DNA of 64,000 nucleotides from Planomonospora sp. ID67723 (GCF_015711605.1 NZ_JABTEZ010000001.1:2384001-2448000), one strand, 5' to 3'. Positions 48,946 through 57,732 are shown, counted from the first letter of the stretch. Translations and numbers: made by a program. The notes: generated by a model from the letters alone, not told the origin.

Positions 48946-50094
48946 TCAGCGCACGACCTCCGAGAGCTTGACCCGCGCGCCGGTGCGCAGGACCGCGCGC
49001 TCGTAGACGCGGGCGCCCAGCGCGAGCATCGCCGCCGTCGCCACGGCCATCAGGGCCGCCGCGAGTCCGATCTCCCAGAAGGGCACCCCGCCGCCGGCCG
49101 TACGGACCGGCATGACCATCGTGGAGAACGGCGGGATGAGCGAGAGGATGCGGGCCACCCCGCTGCCGGGCTCGACGGCCGCGAAGTAGGACACGAAGTA
49201 GGTGGCCATGATCAGCAGCGTCAGCGGGCTGATGACGCTGCTGACCTCCTCCTGCCGGGAGACCAGCGAGCTGAGCGCGGCGGCCATGGTGGCGAAGAAG
49301 GCGTAGCCGAGCAGGAACCAGAACAGCGTGCCGAGCACGATGCCGGTCATGCCGGGCGGCAGGTCGGCGGAGAAGCCGGTCGCGACGGCGGCGCCCAGAC
49401 CGGCCACGATGATCACGACGAGATTGGCCAGAGCCAGGATGCCCAGCCCCAGGATCTTGCCGCCGAGCAGCTGCCAGGGGCGGATCGAGGTGAGGAGGAT
49501 CTCGACGATGCGGCTGCCCTTCTCCTCGACCACGCCCATGGCGACGTACATCGACGGCTGCAGGAGAAGGAAGAACAGCACCATGACCAGGAGGAACGCG
49601 ATGCCCGTCCGCACATCCTCGTAGCGGGTGTCGGCGCCGACGGAGACCTGCTCCAGCGGGGTGACCCGCATCGCCGCGGAGACTTTGGCCGGGTCCAGGC
49701 CCGCCTCGGCGAGCTGCTTCTGCGTCTGCGCCGCCTGGTGCGCGCTCTCCAGCAGCGCGCCGAGCTCCCGGTCCACCTCCCCGTCGGCCAGCGTCCTGCG
49801 GTCGTCCACCACGGCGGCGTCCACGTCGCCGTCGAGGACGGCCTTGCGCGCCGCGGCCTCGTCGGCGAACGGCTCGGCGGTCACCTCGGCGTCCTTGGCG
49901 ACCCCGGCGAGCGCGGACTGCAGCGCCGGGGAGTCGACGACGCCCACGGTGAAGGAGTCGGGGCCGGAGAAGAGCCGGGGGAGGACGGCGAGGGCGCCGA
50001 CCAGGACCGCGCTCAGCACCAGGCCGACGACGAACCCCTTCGTACGGCCGCGCGTGGTGATCTCCCGCCGCGCGACCAGCCACAGCCCGTTCAT
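48946..50094 (-). CDS. NatB-like ABC exporter permease
   Basis: The 382-residue product has one N-terminal helix (about 20-42), a large extracytoplasmic domain (about 43-175, starting DSFTVGVVDSPALQSAL), and five more helices, with MGVVEEKGSRIVEILLTSIRPWQLLGGK between the second and third. That architecture is typical of NatB (ABC2_membrane_3). Its ATG overlaps the ATPase stop by four bases. NatAB systems export sodium or antibiotics; here the substrate is open. Confidence 0.92.
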   Translation of the reverse strand: MNGLWLVARREITTRGRTKGFVVGLVLSAVLVGALAVLPRLFSGPDSFTVGVVDSPALQSALAGVAKDAEVTAEPFADEAAARKAVLDGDVDAAVVDDRRTLADGEVDRELGALLESAHQAAQTQKQLAEAGLDPAKVSAAMRVTPLEQVSVGADTRYEDVRTGIAFLLVMVLFFLLLQPSMYVAMGVVEEKGSRIVEILLTSIRPWQLLGGKILGLGILALANLVVIIVAGLGAAVATGFSADLPPGMTGIVLGTLFWFLLGYAFFATMAAALSSLVSRQEEVSSVISPLTLLIMATYFVSYFAAVEPGSGVARILSLIPPFSTMVMPVRTAGGGVPFWEIGLAAALMAVATAAMLALGARVYERAVLRTGARVKLSEVVR

Positions 50095-50969
50095 GCCACT
50101 GCCTCCCGGAAGATCTCGGTGAGCGTGGGCCGCTCCCAGCCGAAGTGCTCCACCGTTCCCGCCGCCGTGGCGGCCCGCAGGATCTCCTGGTCGCTGCCGT
50201 TCGCGTCAGCGAAGAGCACCTCGTCACCGTTTTTCGTGATATTTCCGCTCAAGCCGGTCGTCCAGTCGGGGGCCGCACCCCGGACCACCACCTTCAGCAG
50301 ACGGCGTCCCTCCCGCGCCCGGAGCGCCTCCACCGTGTCGCTGGCCACCATGCGGCCGGCCGAGATGATGCCGACCGAGTCGCACAGCCGCTCCACGAGG
50401 TCCAGCTGGTGGCTGGAGAAGAGCACCGGCACACCCGCCGTGCGGCGTTCGACGAGCACCTCGGCGAGCGCGTCCACGGCGATCGGGTCCAGTCCCGAGA
50501 ACGGTTCGTCCAGCACGAGGACCTCGGGATCGTGCACCAGCGCGACGGCGAGCTGCACGCGCTGCTGGTTGCCCAGGGAGAGTGCGCCCACCTCGTCGCC
50601 GGCGCGCCCGGTGAGCGCGAGCCGTTCCAGCAGGTCCCCGGTCGCCTTCGCCGCCTCCTTGGGGGACAGGCCGTTGAGCTGCCCGAAGTAGCGCACCTGC
50701 TCGGCGACCTTCATCTTCTGGTAGAGCCCGCGCTCCTCGGGCATGTAGCCGAACCGGCGCCGGTCCTCGAAGGCCAGCGCCCGGCCGTCCCGGCGCACCT
50801 GCCCGGAGTCGGCGGCCAGCACGCCCATCAGGATGCGCATCGTGGTCGTCTTGCCCGCGCCGTTCGCGCCGACGAAGCCGAACATCTCGCCCGGCTTGAC
50901 GGAGAACGAGACCCCGTCCAAGGCGATTTTGTCGCCGTACCGTTTGTGGAGATCATCTATATCGATCAT
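50091..50969 (-). CDS. NatA-like ABC exporter ATP-binding protein
   Basis: The 292-residue ATPase has Walker A GANGAGKTT (35-43), YMPEERGLYQKM in the Q-loop region, the less usual signature LSLGNQQRVQLA, and Walker B VLVLDEPFSGLDP. A C-terminal domain of about 80 residues follows. The LSLGNQQ form with PEERGLY is characteristic of NatA-type ATPases. The ATG shares one base with the preceding regulator stop. It is the third gene of a four-gene operon. Confidence 0.93.
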   Translation of the reverse strand: MIDIDDLHKRYGDKIALDGVSFSVKPGEMFGFVGANGAGKTTTMRILMGVLAADSGQVRRDGRALAFEDRRRFGYMPEERGLYQKMKVAEQVRYFGQLNGLSPKEAAKATGDLLERLALTGRAGDEVGALSLGNQQRVQLAVALVHDPEVLVLDEPFSGLDPIAVDALAEVLVERRTAGVPVLFSSHQLDLVERLCDSVGIISAGRMVASDTVEALRAREGRRLLKVVVRGAAPDWTTGLSGNITKNGDEVLFADANGSDQEILRAATAAGTVEHFGWERPTLTEIFREAVA

Positions 50970-51280
50970 CAGGGGGATCCCTCGGTCAGTCGCTTCAATA
51001 CGGAGACATAATCCTGGAAGGCGTGCCGTCCTGCGTCGGTGAGGGAGAGCCAGGTGCGCGGGCGCTTGCCCACGAACACCTTTTCCACCTCGACGTAACC
51101 CGCCTCCTCCAGCGTGATGATGTGCTTGGAGAGCAGGGAGTCGCTCACCTCGATCGTGTCCCGCAGGAAGCGGAACTCGGCCTTGTCCGCGGCGGCCAGG
51201 GCAGCCATGATCGACAGCCGGACCGGCGCGTGGATGAGGTCGTCCAGCCGGTGGCGCGGGTGGGAGCCGTTCCCGCTCAC
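50969..51280 (-). CDS. Small winged-helix regulator (HTH_27/MarR-like)
   Basis: The product is 103 residues from the GTG at 51280, overlapping the previous stop. A winged helix-turn-helix fills the protein: IHAPVRLSIMAAL, FRFLRDTIEVSDSLLSKHII as recognition part, then EEAGYVEVEKVFVGKRPRTWLSLTDAGR as wing. Such one-domain regulators commonly control the ABC genes they precede. The inverted repeats at 51739-51777 around the operon promoter are its likely target. Confidence 0.88.
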   Translation of the reverse strand: MSGNGSHPRHRLDDLIHAPVRLSIMAALAAADKAEFRFLRDTIEVSDSLLSKHIITLEEAGYVEVEKVFVGKRPRTWLSLTDAGRHAFQDYVSVLKRLTEGSP

Positions 51281-51720
51281 CTCTCCGCCCGGAGAATCCG
51301 CCAGGCCGCGTAGAACATCGGCATGCTCGTGCAGACCGCCAGCACGACGACCAGCGTGATCCAGCCGGCGCCGGGGTCCTTCGGGAGGAGGAGCGCCCCC
51401 GCCGTCATCACGGCGGTCAGGGCGAGGGAGGTGACCGTCACCGGCCCGGTGGGCCTGTTGATCCAGGTGACTTTGCGGTCCTGCGCCAGCTGGGACCAGC
51501 GGTGCCCGAGGATGACGATGAGGATCGTCATGGTGAGCCATGAAATCATCGCCGCGAACTTGGACCAGTCGGGGCCGAGCGACATCACCAGCCAGTAGGG
51601 GACGCTGGCGAAGCCCATGACCAGGAGGATCAGCCCCGTCGTCCGAGCGGGCCTGCGCGCGCGCCGCTCGACGTCGCCGATGTGCCGCAGGGCGTCTTCG
51701 GGTGTGAGGTTCTCTCCCAT
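51277..51720 (-). CDS. Four-helix membrane protein, first gene of NatAB-like operon
   Basis: The 147-residue protein starts at an ATG with a strong GAGGAGGGA site. A charged N-terminus (EDALRHIGDVERRARRPART) precedes four hydrophobic helices (about 27-46, 56-74, 93-112, 118-138). It overlaps the regulator gene by four bases. It may sense the signal for the regulator or be an exporter accessory; no family is recognised. Confidence 0.8.
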   Translation of the reverse strand: MGENLTPEDALRHIGDVERRARRPARTTGLILLVMGFASVPYWLVMSLGPDWSKFAAMISWLTMTILIVILGHRWSQLAQDRKVTWINRPTGPVTVTSLALTAVMTAGALLLPKDPGAGWITLVVVLAVCTSMPMFYAAWRILRAER

Positions 51721-51738
51721 GGTCCCTCCTCGCTCATC

Positions 51739-51777
51739 TACTTAAACGCTAGGCGATACTCAACTCTCATTCAAGTA
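51739..51777 (-). promoter_or_regulatory. Promoter and operator of the NatAB-like operon
   Basis: Minus strand: TTGAAT (51769-51774), 17 bases, TAGCGT (51746-51751). TACTTGAA and TTTAAGTA, inverted copies with one mismatch, cover the -35 (51770-51777) and the start region (51739-51746). A dimeric repressor binding both arms would block transcription; the small winged-helix protein of the operon is the obvious candidate. Confidence 0.6.
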
Positions 51778-51916
51778 CTTTCCTGATATTGAAAGAGGAG
51801 GAGCGGATGGGGCACCCGGCCTGTGGGGAGGGCGGGCCGCCTCTGGGAGACTGGTGCCGTACGGAGCCGGGCAGTCTTCGTATGGCAGCGAGTTCGCGGC
51901 GTGATGGGGAGAGTCG

Positions 51917-53389
51917 ATGGCGGGCACCTTTGAGACGGTCGGCGTGGTCGGTCTGGGCACGATGGGGGCGGGGATCGCCGAGGTGTTCGCCCGCGCCGGG
52001 CTGGCGGTGACCGGGGTCGAGGCCGACCCCGCGGCGCTGGAGCGCGGCAGGGGACACCTGGAGGGCTCCACCGGCCGGGCCCTGGCGCGCGGCAGGCTGA
52101 CCGAGGCCGAGCGGGCGGAGATCATCGGCCGGGTGACCTTCACCACCTCCCTGGAGGACCTGGGCGACGCCGACCTGGTCATCGAGGCCATCCCCGAGGT
52201 CATGGACTACAAGCGGGCCCTGTTCACCGACCTCGACCGGGTCTGCAAGCCGTCGGCGGTGCTGGCCACCAACACCTCCTCGCTCTCGGTCACCGCGATC
52301 GCGGCCACCACCACCCGGCCCGGCCGGGTGATCGGCATGCACTTCTTCAACCCCGCGCCGGTCATGAAGCTGGTCGAGGTGGTCCGCACCGTGACCACCG
52401 ACGAGGGGCTCGCCGACGAGGTGGCCGGGCTCGCGCGCCGGCTCGGCAAGACCCCGGTGACCGTGGGCGACCGCGCCGGGTTCGTGGTCAACCGGCTCCT
52501 GCTGCCCTACCTCAACCACGCGGCCGCCCTCCTGGAGAACGGCCTGGCCGGCCGCGACGACATCGACGCCGCGATGAAGCTGGGCGTGGGCCTGCCGATG
52601 GGTCCCTTCGCCCTGCTCGACCTGATCGGCCTGGACACCTCCTACGAGATCTGCGAGGTCCTGTTCCGGGAGACCCGCGACCGCAGGCACGCCCCGGCGC
52701 CGGTCCTGCGCGAGCTCGTCACCGCCGGGCTGCTCGGGCGAAAGTCCGGGCAGGGCTTCCACTGCCCCGAGGAGCCGCAGTCCCCGTCGCCCCACGAGAA
52801 GCCGTCGGCCGCGTCGATCGCGGTCCTCGGCGAGGACCCCGGGGGGTTCGCCGCCCAGCTCTCCGGGGCCGGTTTCAAGATCGTCGATGTCGAGGACGCC
52901 GAGCTGGTCGTCGCGCTGTCCAGCACGCCCGTGGTCGAGCAGGCCGTACGGCTCCCGCACCCCGACCGCCTGGTCGGCCTGCACCTGGTCGGGGACCAGA
53001 TCGCGGAGGTCGCCTCCACCGCGCTCACCTCGCCGGAGACCGCTCGGGTCGCCGCGGGCCTGCTGCGCATCCTCGGCCGGACCCCGGTGCCGTGCAAGGA
53101 CAGGGCCGAGTTCGTGGTCGACGCCCTGCTCTACCCCTATCTGAACGACGCCGTGCGGATGTACGAATCCGGCTACGCCTCGGTCGAGGACATCGACACG
53201 GCCATGAAGCTCGGGTGCGGTTACCCGGCCGGGCCGTTCGAGACGCTCGACCGGCTGGGTCTGGCGACCGTCCGCGACGGTCTGCGCGCCCTCTACGCCG
53301 AGTACCGCGAGCCGTCCTTCGCCCCCGCGCCGCTGCTCGACCAGCTCGTCACGGCCGGGGTGCGGAGCATCCGCGACCTGTCGTCGTGA
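51917..53389 (+). CDS. 3-hydroxyacyl-CoA dehydrogenase with two C-terminal domains
   Basis: The enzyme oxidises 3-hydroxyacyl-CoA (probably 3-hydroxybutyryl-CoA) with NAD(P). The 490-residue product has the dinucleotide loop GLGTMGAGIAEV (12-23), HFFNPAPVMKLVEVV with the catalytic histidine, and NRLLLPYLNHA with the first 3HCDH C-terminal domain. After a linker and partial Rossmann-like piece (about 285-375) comes a second copy (DALLYPYLNDAVRMYESG ... KLGCGYPAGPFE). Double C-terminal domains are found in other actinomycete versions. It overlaps the next gene by four bases. Confidence 0.93.
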   Translation: MAGTFETVGVVGLGTMGAGIAEVFARAGLAVTGVEADPAALERGRGHLEGSTGRALARGRLTEAERAEIIGRVTFTTSLEDLGDADLVIEAIPEVMDYKRALFTDLDRVCKPSAVLATNTSSLSVTAIAATTTRPGRVIGMHFFNPAPVMKLVEVVRTVTTDEGLADEVAGLARRLGKTPVTVGDRAGFVVNRLLLPYLNHAAALLENGLAGRDDIDAAMKLGVGLPMGPFALLDLIGLDTSYEICEVLFRETRDRRHAPAPVLRELVTAGLLGRKSGQGFHCPEEPQSPSPHEKPSAASIAVLGEDPGGFAAQLSGAGFKIVDVEDAELVVALSSTPVVEQAVRLPHPDRLVGLHLVGDQIAEVASTALTSPETARVAAGLLRILGRTPVPCKDRAEFVVDALLYPYLNDAVRMYESGYASVEDIDTAMKLGCGYPAGPFETLDRLGLATVRDGLRALYAEYREPSFAPAPLLDQLVTAGVRSIRDLSS

Positions 53390-53703
53390 GCCCGCGCAAA
53401 GCCCGCCGGATGGACCCCTTCGACCGGGGCGGCGGCCGGGGCTCCTCCCGGCCCGTCGGGCAGGTCCCCGGCGTGGGCGAGGTCGAGGAGTGGCCCGACG
53501 GCGACTGGCACGTGCGCCGGGTCACCGGCGCCGCAACCGGCAAGCTCTACCGGTGCCCGGGCTGCGACCAGGAGATCAGGACAGGCCTGCCGCACCTGGT
53601 GAGCTGGCCGGCCTGGACGGGCGGCGAGGACGAGCGCAGGCACTGGCACACGGCGTGCTGGCGCAACCGGGTCAGACGCGGTCCCGGCCGGAGCCGGTAC
53701 TGA
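53386..53703 (+). CDS. Small putative zinc-binding protein
   Basis: The 105-residue product (GTG start overlapping the preceding stop) has a disordered basic N-terminus. Its core contains YRCPGCDQEIRTGLPHLVSWP and RRHWHTACW. Cys and His spacing (CPGC ... H ... HWH..CW) suggests one zinc site. Similar proteins, often labelled ATP/GTP-binding without evidence, accompany this dehydrogenase in other actinomycetes as far as I recall. Function is unknown. Confidence 0.75.
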   Translation: MSPRKARRMDPFDRGGGRGSSRPVGQVPGVGEVEEWPDGDWHVRRVTGAATGKLYRCPGCDQEIRTGLPHLVSWPAWTGGEDERRHWHTACWRNRVRRGPGRSRY

Positions 53704-53754
53704 GGACCGGTGCGCCGGGTCGCCGGTGAAGCAAGCAGCTAGGGAAGGGACGAG

Positions 53755-54468
53755 ATGGAGATCCGGGCCTCGACGGTACTGCCCGCGCGGCGCGAGCCGA
53801 TCGAGCTGCACACGGGTGACGGGCTGACGCTCGTGGGCGAGCTGGCGCTTCCGCCGGAGCGGCCACCGGTGGCCACGCTAATCTGCCTGCACCCGTTGCC
53901 GACGCACGGCGGCATGATGGACAGCCACCTGTACAAGAAGGCCGCCAACCGGCTGCCCGCCCTCGCGGACCTGGCGGTGCTGCGCTTCAACACCCGCGGC
54001 ACCAGTTCCGAGCGGGGCACCTCGGCGGGGGTCTTCGAGGGCGGCGAGGGGGAGCGGTTCGACGTCGCCGCCGCGCTGGAGTACGCGGAGTTCCACGACC
54101 TGCCGATCCCCTGGCTGCTCGGCTGGTCCTTCGGTACCGAGCTGGCCCTCAAATGGGGGCACGACCCGCTGGTCCAGGGGGCCATCCTGCTCTCCCCGCC
54201 GTTGCACCGGGCGGACGACGCCGACCTCGACGCGTGGGCGGAGTTCGGCCGCCCGGTGACCGCGCTGGTCCCCGAGTTCGACGACTACCTCCGGCCCGAG
54301 GAGGCCCGCGCCCGCTTCGCGCGGGTGCCGCAGGCGGAGGTGGTCGGGGTGGACGGGGCCAAGCACCTGTGGGTGGGCGAGCCGTACGTGCGGATCGTGC
54401 TGAACGAGATCGTCCTGCGGGTGAACCCGGCCGCCCACCCCCTCCCCACCGAGGTCGCCGACTCGTAG
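53755..54468 (+). CDS. Alpha/beta hydrolase
   Basis: The 237-residue protein starts at an ATG after AAGGGA. The fold is shown by TLICLHPLPTHGG (oxyanion region), LRFNTRGTSSERGTS, the nucleophile elbow GWSFGTE with S125, LVPEFDDYLRPEE with the acid, and GAKHLW with the histidine. It resembles the short CocE/dienelactone-type esterases that act on small esters. Substrate is unknown. It lies between the zinc-binding protein gene and the SDR gene in the same direction. Confidence 0.87.
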   Translation: MEIRASTVLPARREPIELHTGDGLTLVGELALPPERPPVATLICLHPLPTHGGMMDSHLYKKAANRLPALADLAVLRFNTRGTSSERGTSAGVFEGGEGERFDVAAALEYAEFHDLPIPWLLGWSFGTELALKWGHDPLVQGAILLSPPLHRADDADLDAWAEFGRPVTALVPEFDDYLRPEEARARFARVPQAEVVGVDGAKHLWVGEPYVRIVLNEIVLRVNPAAHPLPTEVADS

Positions 54469-54524
54469 AATCTTGTTCGGTCCGAGCCGCGCGGTGCGGC
54501 GTCGCGAACGATGAGGAGGCGGCC

Positions 54525-55286
54525 GTGCAGGCGTTCGATCTTTCCGGCGGGAAGGCGTTCGTGACCGGGGCGTCGCGGGGCATCGGCCGGGCGATCGCGG
54601 TCGCGTTCGCCGAGGCGGGCGCCGACGTCGCGCTCGTCTCCCGGTCGGCGGAGTCGCTGGCGGAGGTCGCCAAGGAGGTCGAGGCGTTCGGGCGGCGGGC
54701 GGTGGTGATCCCGTGCGACCTCACCGACCGGGACGCCGCGGCGGACGCCGTACGGCGGGCGATCGAGGCCCTGGGGCACCTGGACGTCGTGGTGAACAAC
54801 GCGGGCGGCTCCAACTTCCTCGTGCCCTTCAAGGACCTGCGGCTGTCCGGCTGGGACAAGCTCATGAGGCTCAACCTCGACTCGGCCGTGGCCGTCTGCC
54901 ACGCCGTCGCGCCGCACCTCCTCGAACGCGGCTCCGGCTCGGTGATCAACGTGGCCTCGGTGGCCGCCAAGGGCGCACCCTTCCTGGCCCCCTACGCCGC
55001 GGCCAAGGCCGGGCTGGTCGCGCTGACCAAGAGCCTGGCCCTGGAGTGGGCCGAGAGCGGCGTCCGGGTCAACGCCCTGTGCCCCGGCTGGACCGCCACC
55101 GACCTCAACCGGAACCTCTGGGAGGACCCGGCCTCCAACCAGGCCACCGTCCGGACGGTCCCCATGCGCCGCTGGGGCACCCCGGAGGAGATGGCCCACC
55201 CCGCCCTCTTCCTCGCCGGTACGGCCTCCGCCTACATGACCGGCCAGGTGCTCTTCGTCGACGGGGGAGTGACCGCGACCTCATAA
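54525..55286 (+). CDS. Short-chain dehydrogenase/reductase
   Basis: The 253-residue NAD(P)-dependent oxidoreductase starts at the GTG at 54525 (GAGGAGG five bases upstream). Motifs: TGASRGIG (14-21), the NNAGG segment, a serine in VINVASVAAKG, and the catalytic Y157 and K161 in PYAAAKAG. CPGWTATDLNRNLWEDP and YMTGQVLFVDGGVT follow. It is of the classical 250-residue type and may reduce a 3-oxoacyl or sugar substrate; the sequence does not say which. Confidence 0.92.
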   Translation: MQAFDLSGGKAFVTGASRGIGRAIAVAFAEAGADVALVSRSAESLAEVAKEVEAFGRRAVVIPCDLTDRDAAADAVRRAIEALGHLDVVVNNAGGSNFLVPFKDLRLSGWDKLMRLNLDSAVAVCHAVAPHLLERGSGSVINVASVAAKGAPFLAPYAAAKAGLVALTKSLALEWAESGVRVNALCPGWTATDLNRNLWEDPASNQATVRTVPMRRWGTPEEMAHPALFLAGTASAYMTGQVLFVDGGVTATS

Positions 55287-55304
55287 CCGGTGGGCGGTCA
55301 AGGG

Positions 55305-55333
55305 GTGTCAGATCGGTAGTCCGCGATTACGGT
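55305..55333 (+). promoter_or_regulatory. Candidate promoter giving a leaderless hydrolase mRNA
   Basis: GTGTCA (55305-55310), 17 bases, TACGGT (55328-55333). The GTG start at 55341 lies seven bases beyond the -10, where transcription should begin. Confidence 0.45.
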
Positions 55334-55340
55334 GGACTGC

Positions 55341-56114
55341 GTGCGCCTGTACACACGATCGGCGGGCGAGGGACTTCCGGTCGTCCTTCTCCACGCGTTC
55401 CCGATGTCGTCGACCATGTGGCTGGCTCAGCGCGAGGGCCTCGCCACCACCTGCAAGGTGATCACTCCGGACCTGCGCGGTTTCGGCGGCTCCCTGCTCG
55501 GAGAGGACGAGCCGTCGCTCGACCTGATGGCCGACGACGTCGTCCGCCTCCTCGACGAGGAGGGCATCGACCGCGCCGTGATCGGCGGCCAGTCCATGGG
55601 CGGTTACGTGACGATGGCGCTGTGCCGCCGCCACCCCGACCGGGTCCTGGGCGTGGTCCTCGCCGACACCAAGGCGACCGCCGACTCCGAGGCGGCCAGG
55701 GGCAATCGCGAGCGCATCGCCGCCGCCGTCCTGGAACGGGGCTCCTCGATCCTGGTCGAGGAAGTGCTCCCGGCGCTCATCGGCTCGACCACCAGACAGC
55801 GCCGCGCGATGGTGTTCGGCCGCGTCCGCGGCCTGGTGCAGTCGGCCCCGCCGGGCGCCGTCGCCTGGGCACAGCGGGCGATGGCGGTCCGTCCCGACTC
55901 CTTCGACACGCTGCGCGCGCTGAAGGTCCCCGCGCTGGTGATCGTCGGCGAGGAGGACGAGCTGTCGCCCCTGACCGACGCGGAGGCGATGACGGAGGCG
56001 GTCCCCGACGGCCGTCTGACGGTGATCGAGAAGGCCGGCCACCTGAGCGCGATCGAACAACCCGAGGCCTTCAACCGCGCGGTCTCCGACTTCCTCAAGG
56101 ACCGCATCCTCTGA
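55341..56114 (+). CDS. Alpha/beta hydrolase
   Basis: The 257-residue product from the GTG at 55341 has VVLLHAFPMSSTMW (oxyanion loop), ITPDLRGFGGS, the nucleophile elbow GGQSMGGYV with S85, an inserted cap domain (about 125-190), VGEEDELSP with the likely acid, and the histidine in KAGHLSAIEQPEAF. It is closer to the 3-oxoadipate enol-lactonase/esterase group than to the hydrolase at 53755. Substrate unknown. A strong hairpin separates it from the convergent coiled-coil gene. Confidence 0.9.
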   Translation: MRLYTRSAGEGLPVVLLHAFPMSSTMWLAQREGLATTCKVITPDLRGFGGSLLGEDEPSLDLMADDVVRLLDEEGIDRAVIGGQSMGGYVTMALCRRHPDRVLGVVLADTKATADSEAARGNRERIAAAVLERGSSILVEEVLPALIGSTTRQRRAMVFGRVRGLVQSAPPGAVAWAQRAMAVRPDSFDTLRALKVPALVIVGEEDELSPLTDAEAMTEAVPDGRLTVIEKAGHLSAIEQPEAFNRAVSDFLKDRIL

Positions 56115-56195
56115 CTCCGACCGGTCGCGGAGCGGTTCCCGGCCGAGGCCCCGCCGGGCCGGAGGAACCCGGCCTGGACCGGCCGGACACGAGAA

Positions 56196-56226
56196 GAGCC
56201 TGGCGACCGTGAAGGTCGCCAGGCTC
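56196..56226. terminator. Hairpin terminator between convergent genes
   Basis: A perfect 13-bp stem (56196-56208 with 56214-56226) and loop GTGAA lie between the converging hydrolase and coiled-coil genes. On the minus strand it is followed by TTCTCGT, a weak T-rich tail. Confidence 0.75.
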
Positions 56227-56263
56227 CTGTGCAGTCGTCGTCATCGCCTCGGACGACGGCGGC

Positions 56264-57544
56264 CTACTCCTGCCACCATTCCGCGTCGTCGTCGGCCCTG
56301 TCCGCCTTGGCGGCGGCCGGGACGGGCTTGTCGTTGCCGTTGGCGGCGGCGATGGCCGGCTTGGGCGGGGCCGCGGTGACCGCGGGCTCCGGCTCGGCGG
56401 CCGGGAGCGGGGCGCCGCCGAGCAGCTGGCGCAGCTGCGCCAGGTGGCTGGTGATGCTGTCACGCTGGCGGGTCAGCTCGTCGACCTGGCGCTGGGCGAC
56501 CGAGCGGCTCCGCTCGGCCTCGGCCTTGGCCTCGGAGACGATCGACTCGGCGCTCGCCTTGGCCTCGGAGACGATCTGGTCGGCGTTCTTGCGGGCGTTG
56601 GCCATCAGCTGCTTGGCGTGGGTGTCGGCCTCGCGGCGGGTCTGCTCGGCCTGCTGGGTGGCCTTGGTGGCCCGCTGCTCGGCGGTGGCCGCCCGCTGCT
56701 CGGCCTCGGCGACCAGCTTCTGGGTGGCGGCCTGCGCGGTGGCGTGGCGCTCGGCCTCCTGGCGCTCGGCCTCCTCGCGGCGGGCGGCGAGCTGGATCTC
56801 GAACTCGGCCTCGTCCTGGGCCCGCTTGGCCTCGGACTCCTCCAGGACGCGCTGGGCCTGCGCCCGCATCTCGTCGGCCTGGCGCTTGGCCGTGGTGAGG
56901 ACCTCGTCGCGCTCGCGCTTGGTCGAGGCGCGGAGCTGGGCGACCTCGCGCTCGGTGGTGGTGCGCAGCTTGGCGATCTCGCGCTCGGCGTCGGCGCGCT
57001 TCTCGGCGACCTCGTGGTCGGCGGTGGCGCGGAGCTTGGCGACCTCGCGCTCCGTGGTCGAGGTGAGCTCGTCGGCCTCGCGGCGGGCGGTCGAGCGGAT
57101 CTCCTCGGCCTCGCGCTCGGCGGTGCTGCGCATGTCGTCGGCCTCGCGGGTGGCGAGGGCGCGCTTCTCGGCGGCCTCGTTCTCGGCGGCGGCGCGCAGG
57201 TCGGCGGCCTCCACCTTGGAGGCGGCCTTGATCTCGTTCGCCTCGGATCGGGCGGCCTGGACCAGCTCGGTGGCCTGTTCCTCGGCGAGACGGAGAAGCT
57301 GCTCGATCCGGGCACCGAGCCCGGAGTAGGTCGGGCGCTCCTGCTCCTGCAATTGGCGCTGGGAGTCGGACAGATCCCGCTGCAGGCCCTGAACCTGCTC
57401 GCGGGCTTGGCGCAGCTCGCTGTCGATCTGCTTCAGGTGGTCATGGACCTGGTGCCGGTCATAGCCACGGAGCACCACGTCGAATTCCCGAGCGGGAGCG
57501 TCTTCGAAGAAGTTGTTGAGCTGGGCGTCGATGTCGGACTGCAT
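56264..57544 (-). CDS. DivIVA-domain coiled-coil protein (FilP/Scy type)
   Basis: The 426-residue protein begins with a DivIVA-like segment (FDVVLRGYDRHQVHDHLKQI, about 21-40) and a first coiled coil. Then come twelve uninterrupted 11-residue repeats (99-230), more coiled coil to about 370, and a disordered proline/alanine-rich tail ending EWWQE. Position beside mce and thiolase matches filP and scy of Streptomyces, which organise polar growth. This protein is somewhat longer than FilP, much shorter than Scy, and no second copy lies next to it. A cytoskeletal or polarity role is therefore likely but inferred. Confidence 0.88.
   Translation of the reverse strand: MQSDIDAQLNNFFEDAPAREFDVVLRGYDRHQVHDHLKQIDSELRQAREQVQGLQRDLSDSQRQLQEQERPTYSGLGARIEQLLRLAEEQATELVQAARSEANEIKAASKVEAADLRAAAENEAAEKRALATREADDMRSTAEREAEEIRSTARREADELTSTTEREVAKLRATADHEVAEKRADAEREIAKLRTTTEREVAQLRASTKRERDEVLTTAKRQADEMRAQAQRVLEESEAKRAQDEAEFEIQLAARREEAERQEAERHATAQAATQKLVAEAEQRAATAEQRATKATQQAEQTRREADTHAKQLMANARKNADQIVSEAKASAESIVSEAKAEAERSRSVAQRQVDELTRQRDSITSHLAQLRQLLGGAPLPAAEPEPAVTAAPPKPAIAAANGNDKPVPAAAKADRADDDAEWWQE
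56855..57250 (-). repeat. Twelve 33-bp hendecad repeats in the coiled-coil gene
   Basis: Residues 99-230 break into twelve 11-mers of the type (x)REAxE(I/L)RST(A/E), such as EREAEEIRSTA and EREVAKLRATA, without any register slip. Hendecads make a straight or right-handed coiled coil, unlike heptads. The matching 33-bp DNA units are diverged but recognisable. Confidence 0.85.
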
Positions 57545-57732
57545 GGAGGCTCGATCCTGGGTTGGCGAGACGGCTACACGGGCCGGACGAGGGTTTTGGC
57601 ATCCGAGGCGGGAGCCGTGGCGGGATCCGCGTCCGGTGATAGGCCAGCGTACTCCGCCGTTGCCTTGTTGGCCTCCCCCTCCAACTATGTGCGTGACTTG
57701 TTACGCATGAACCTTTCTTGTATTTGACTTTG

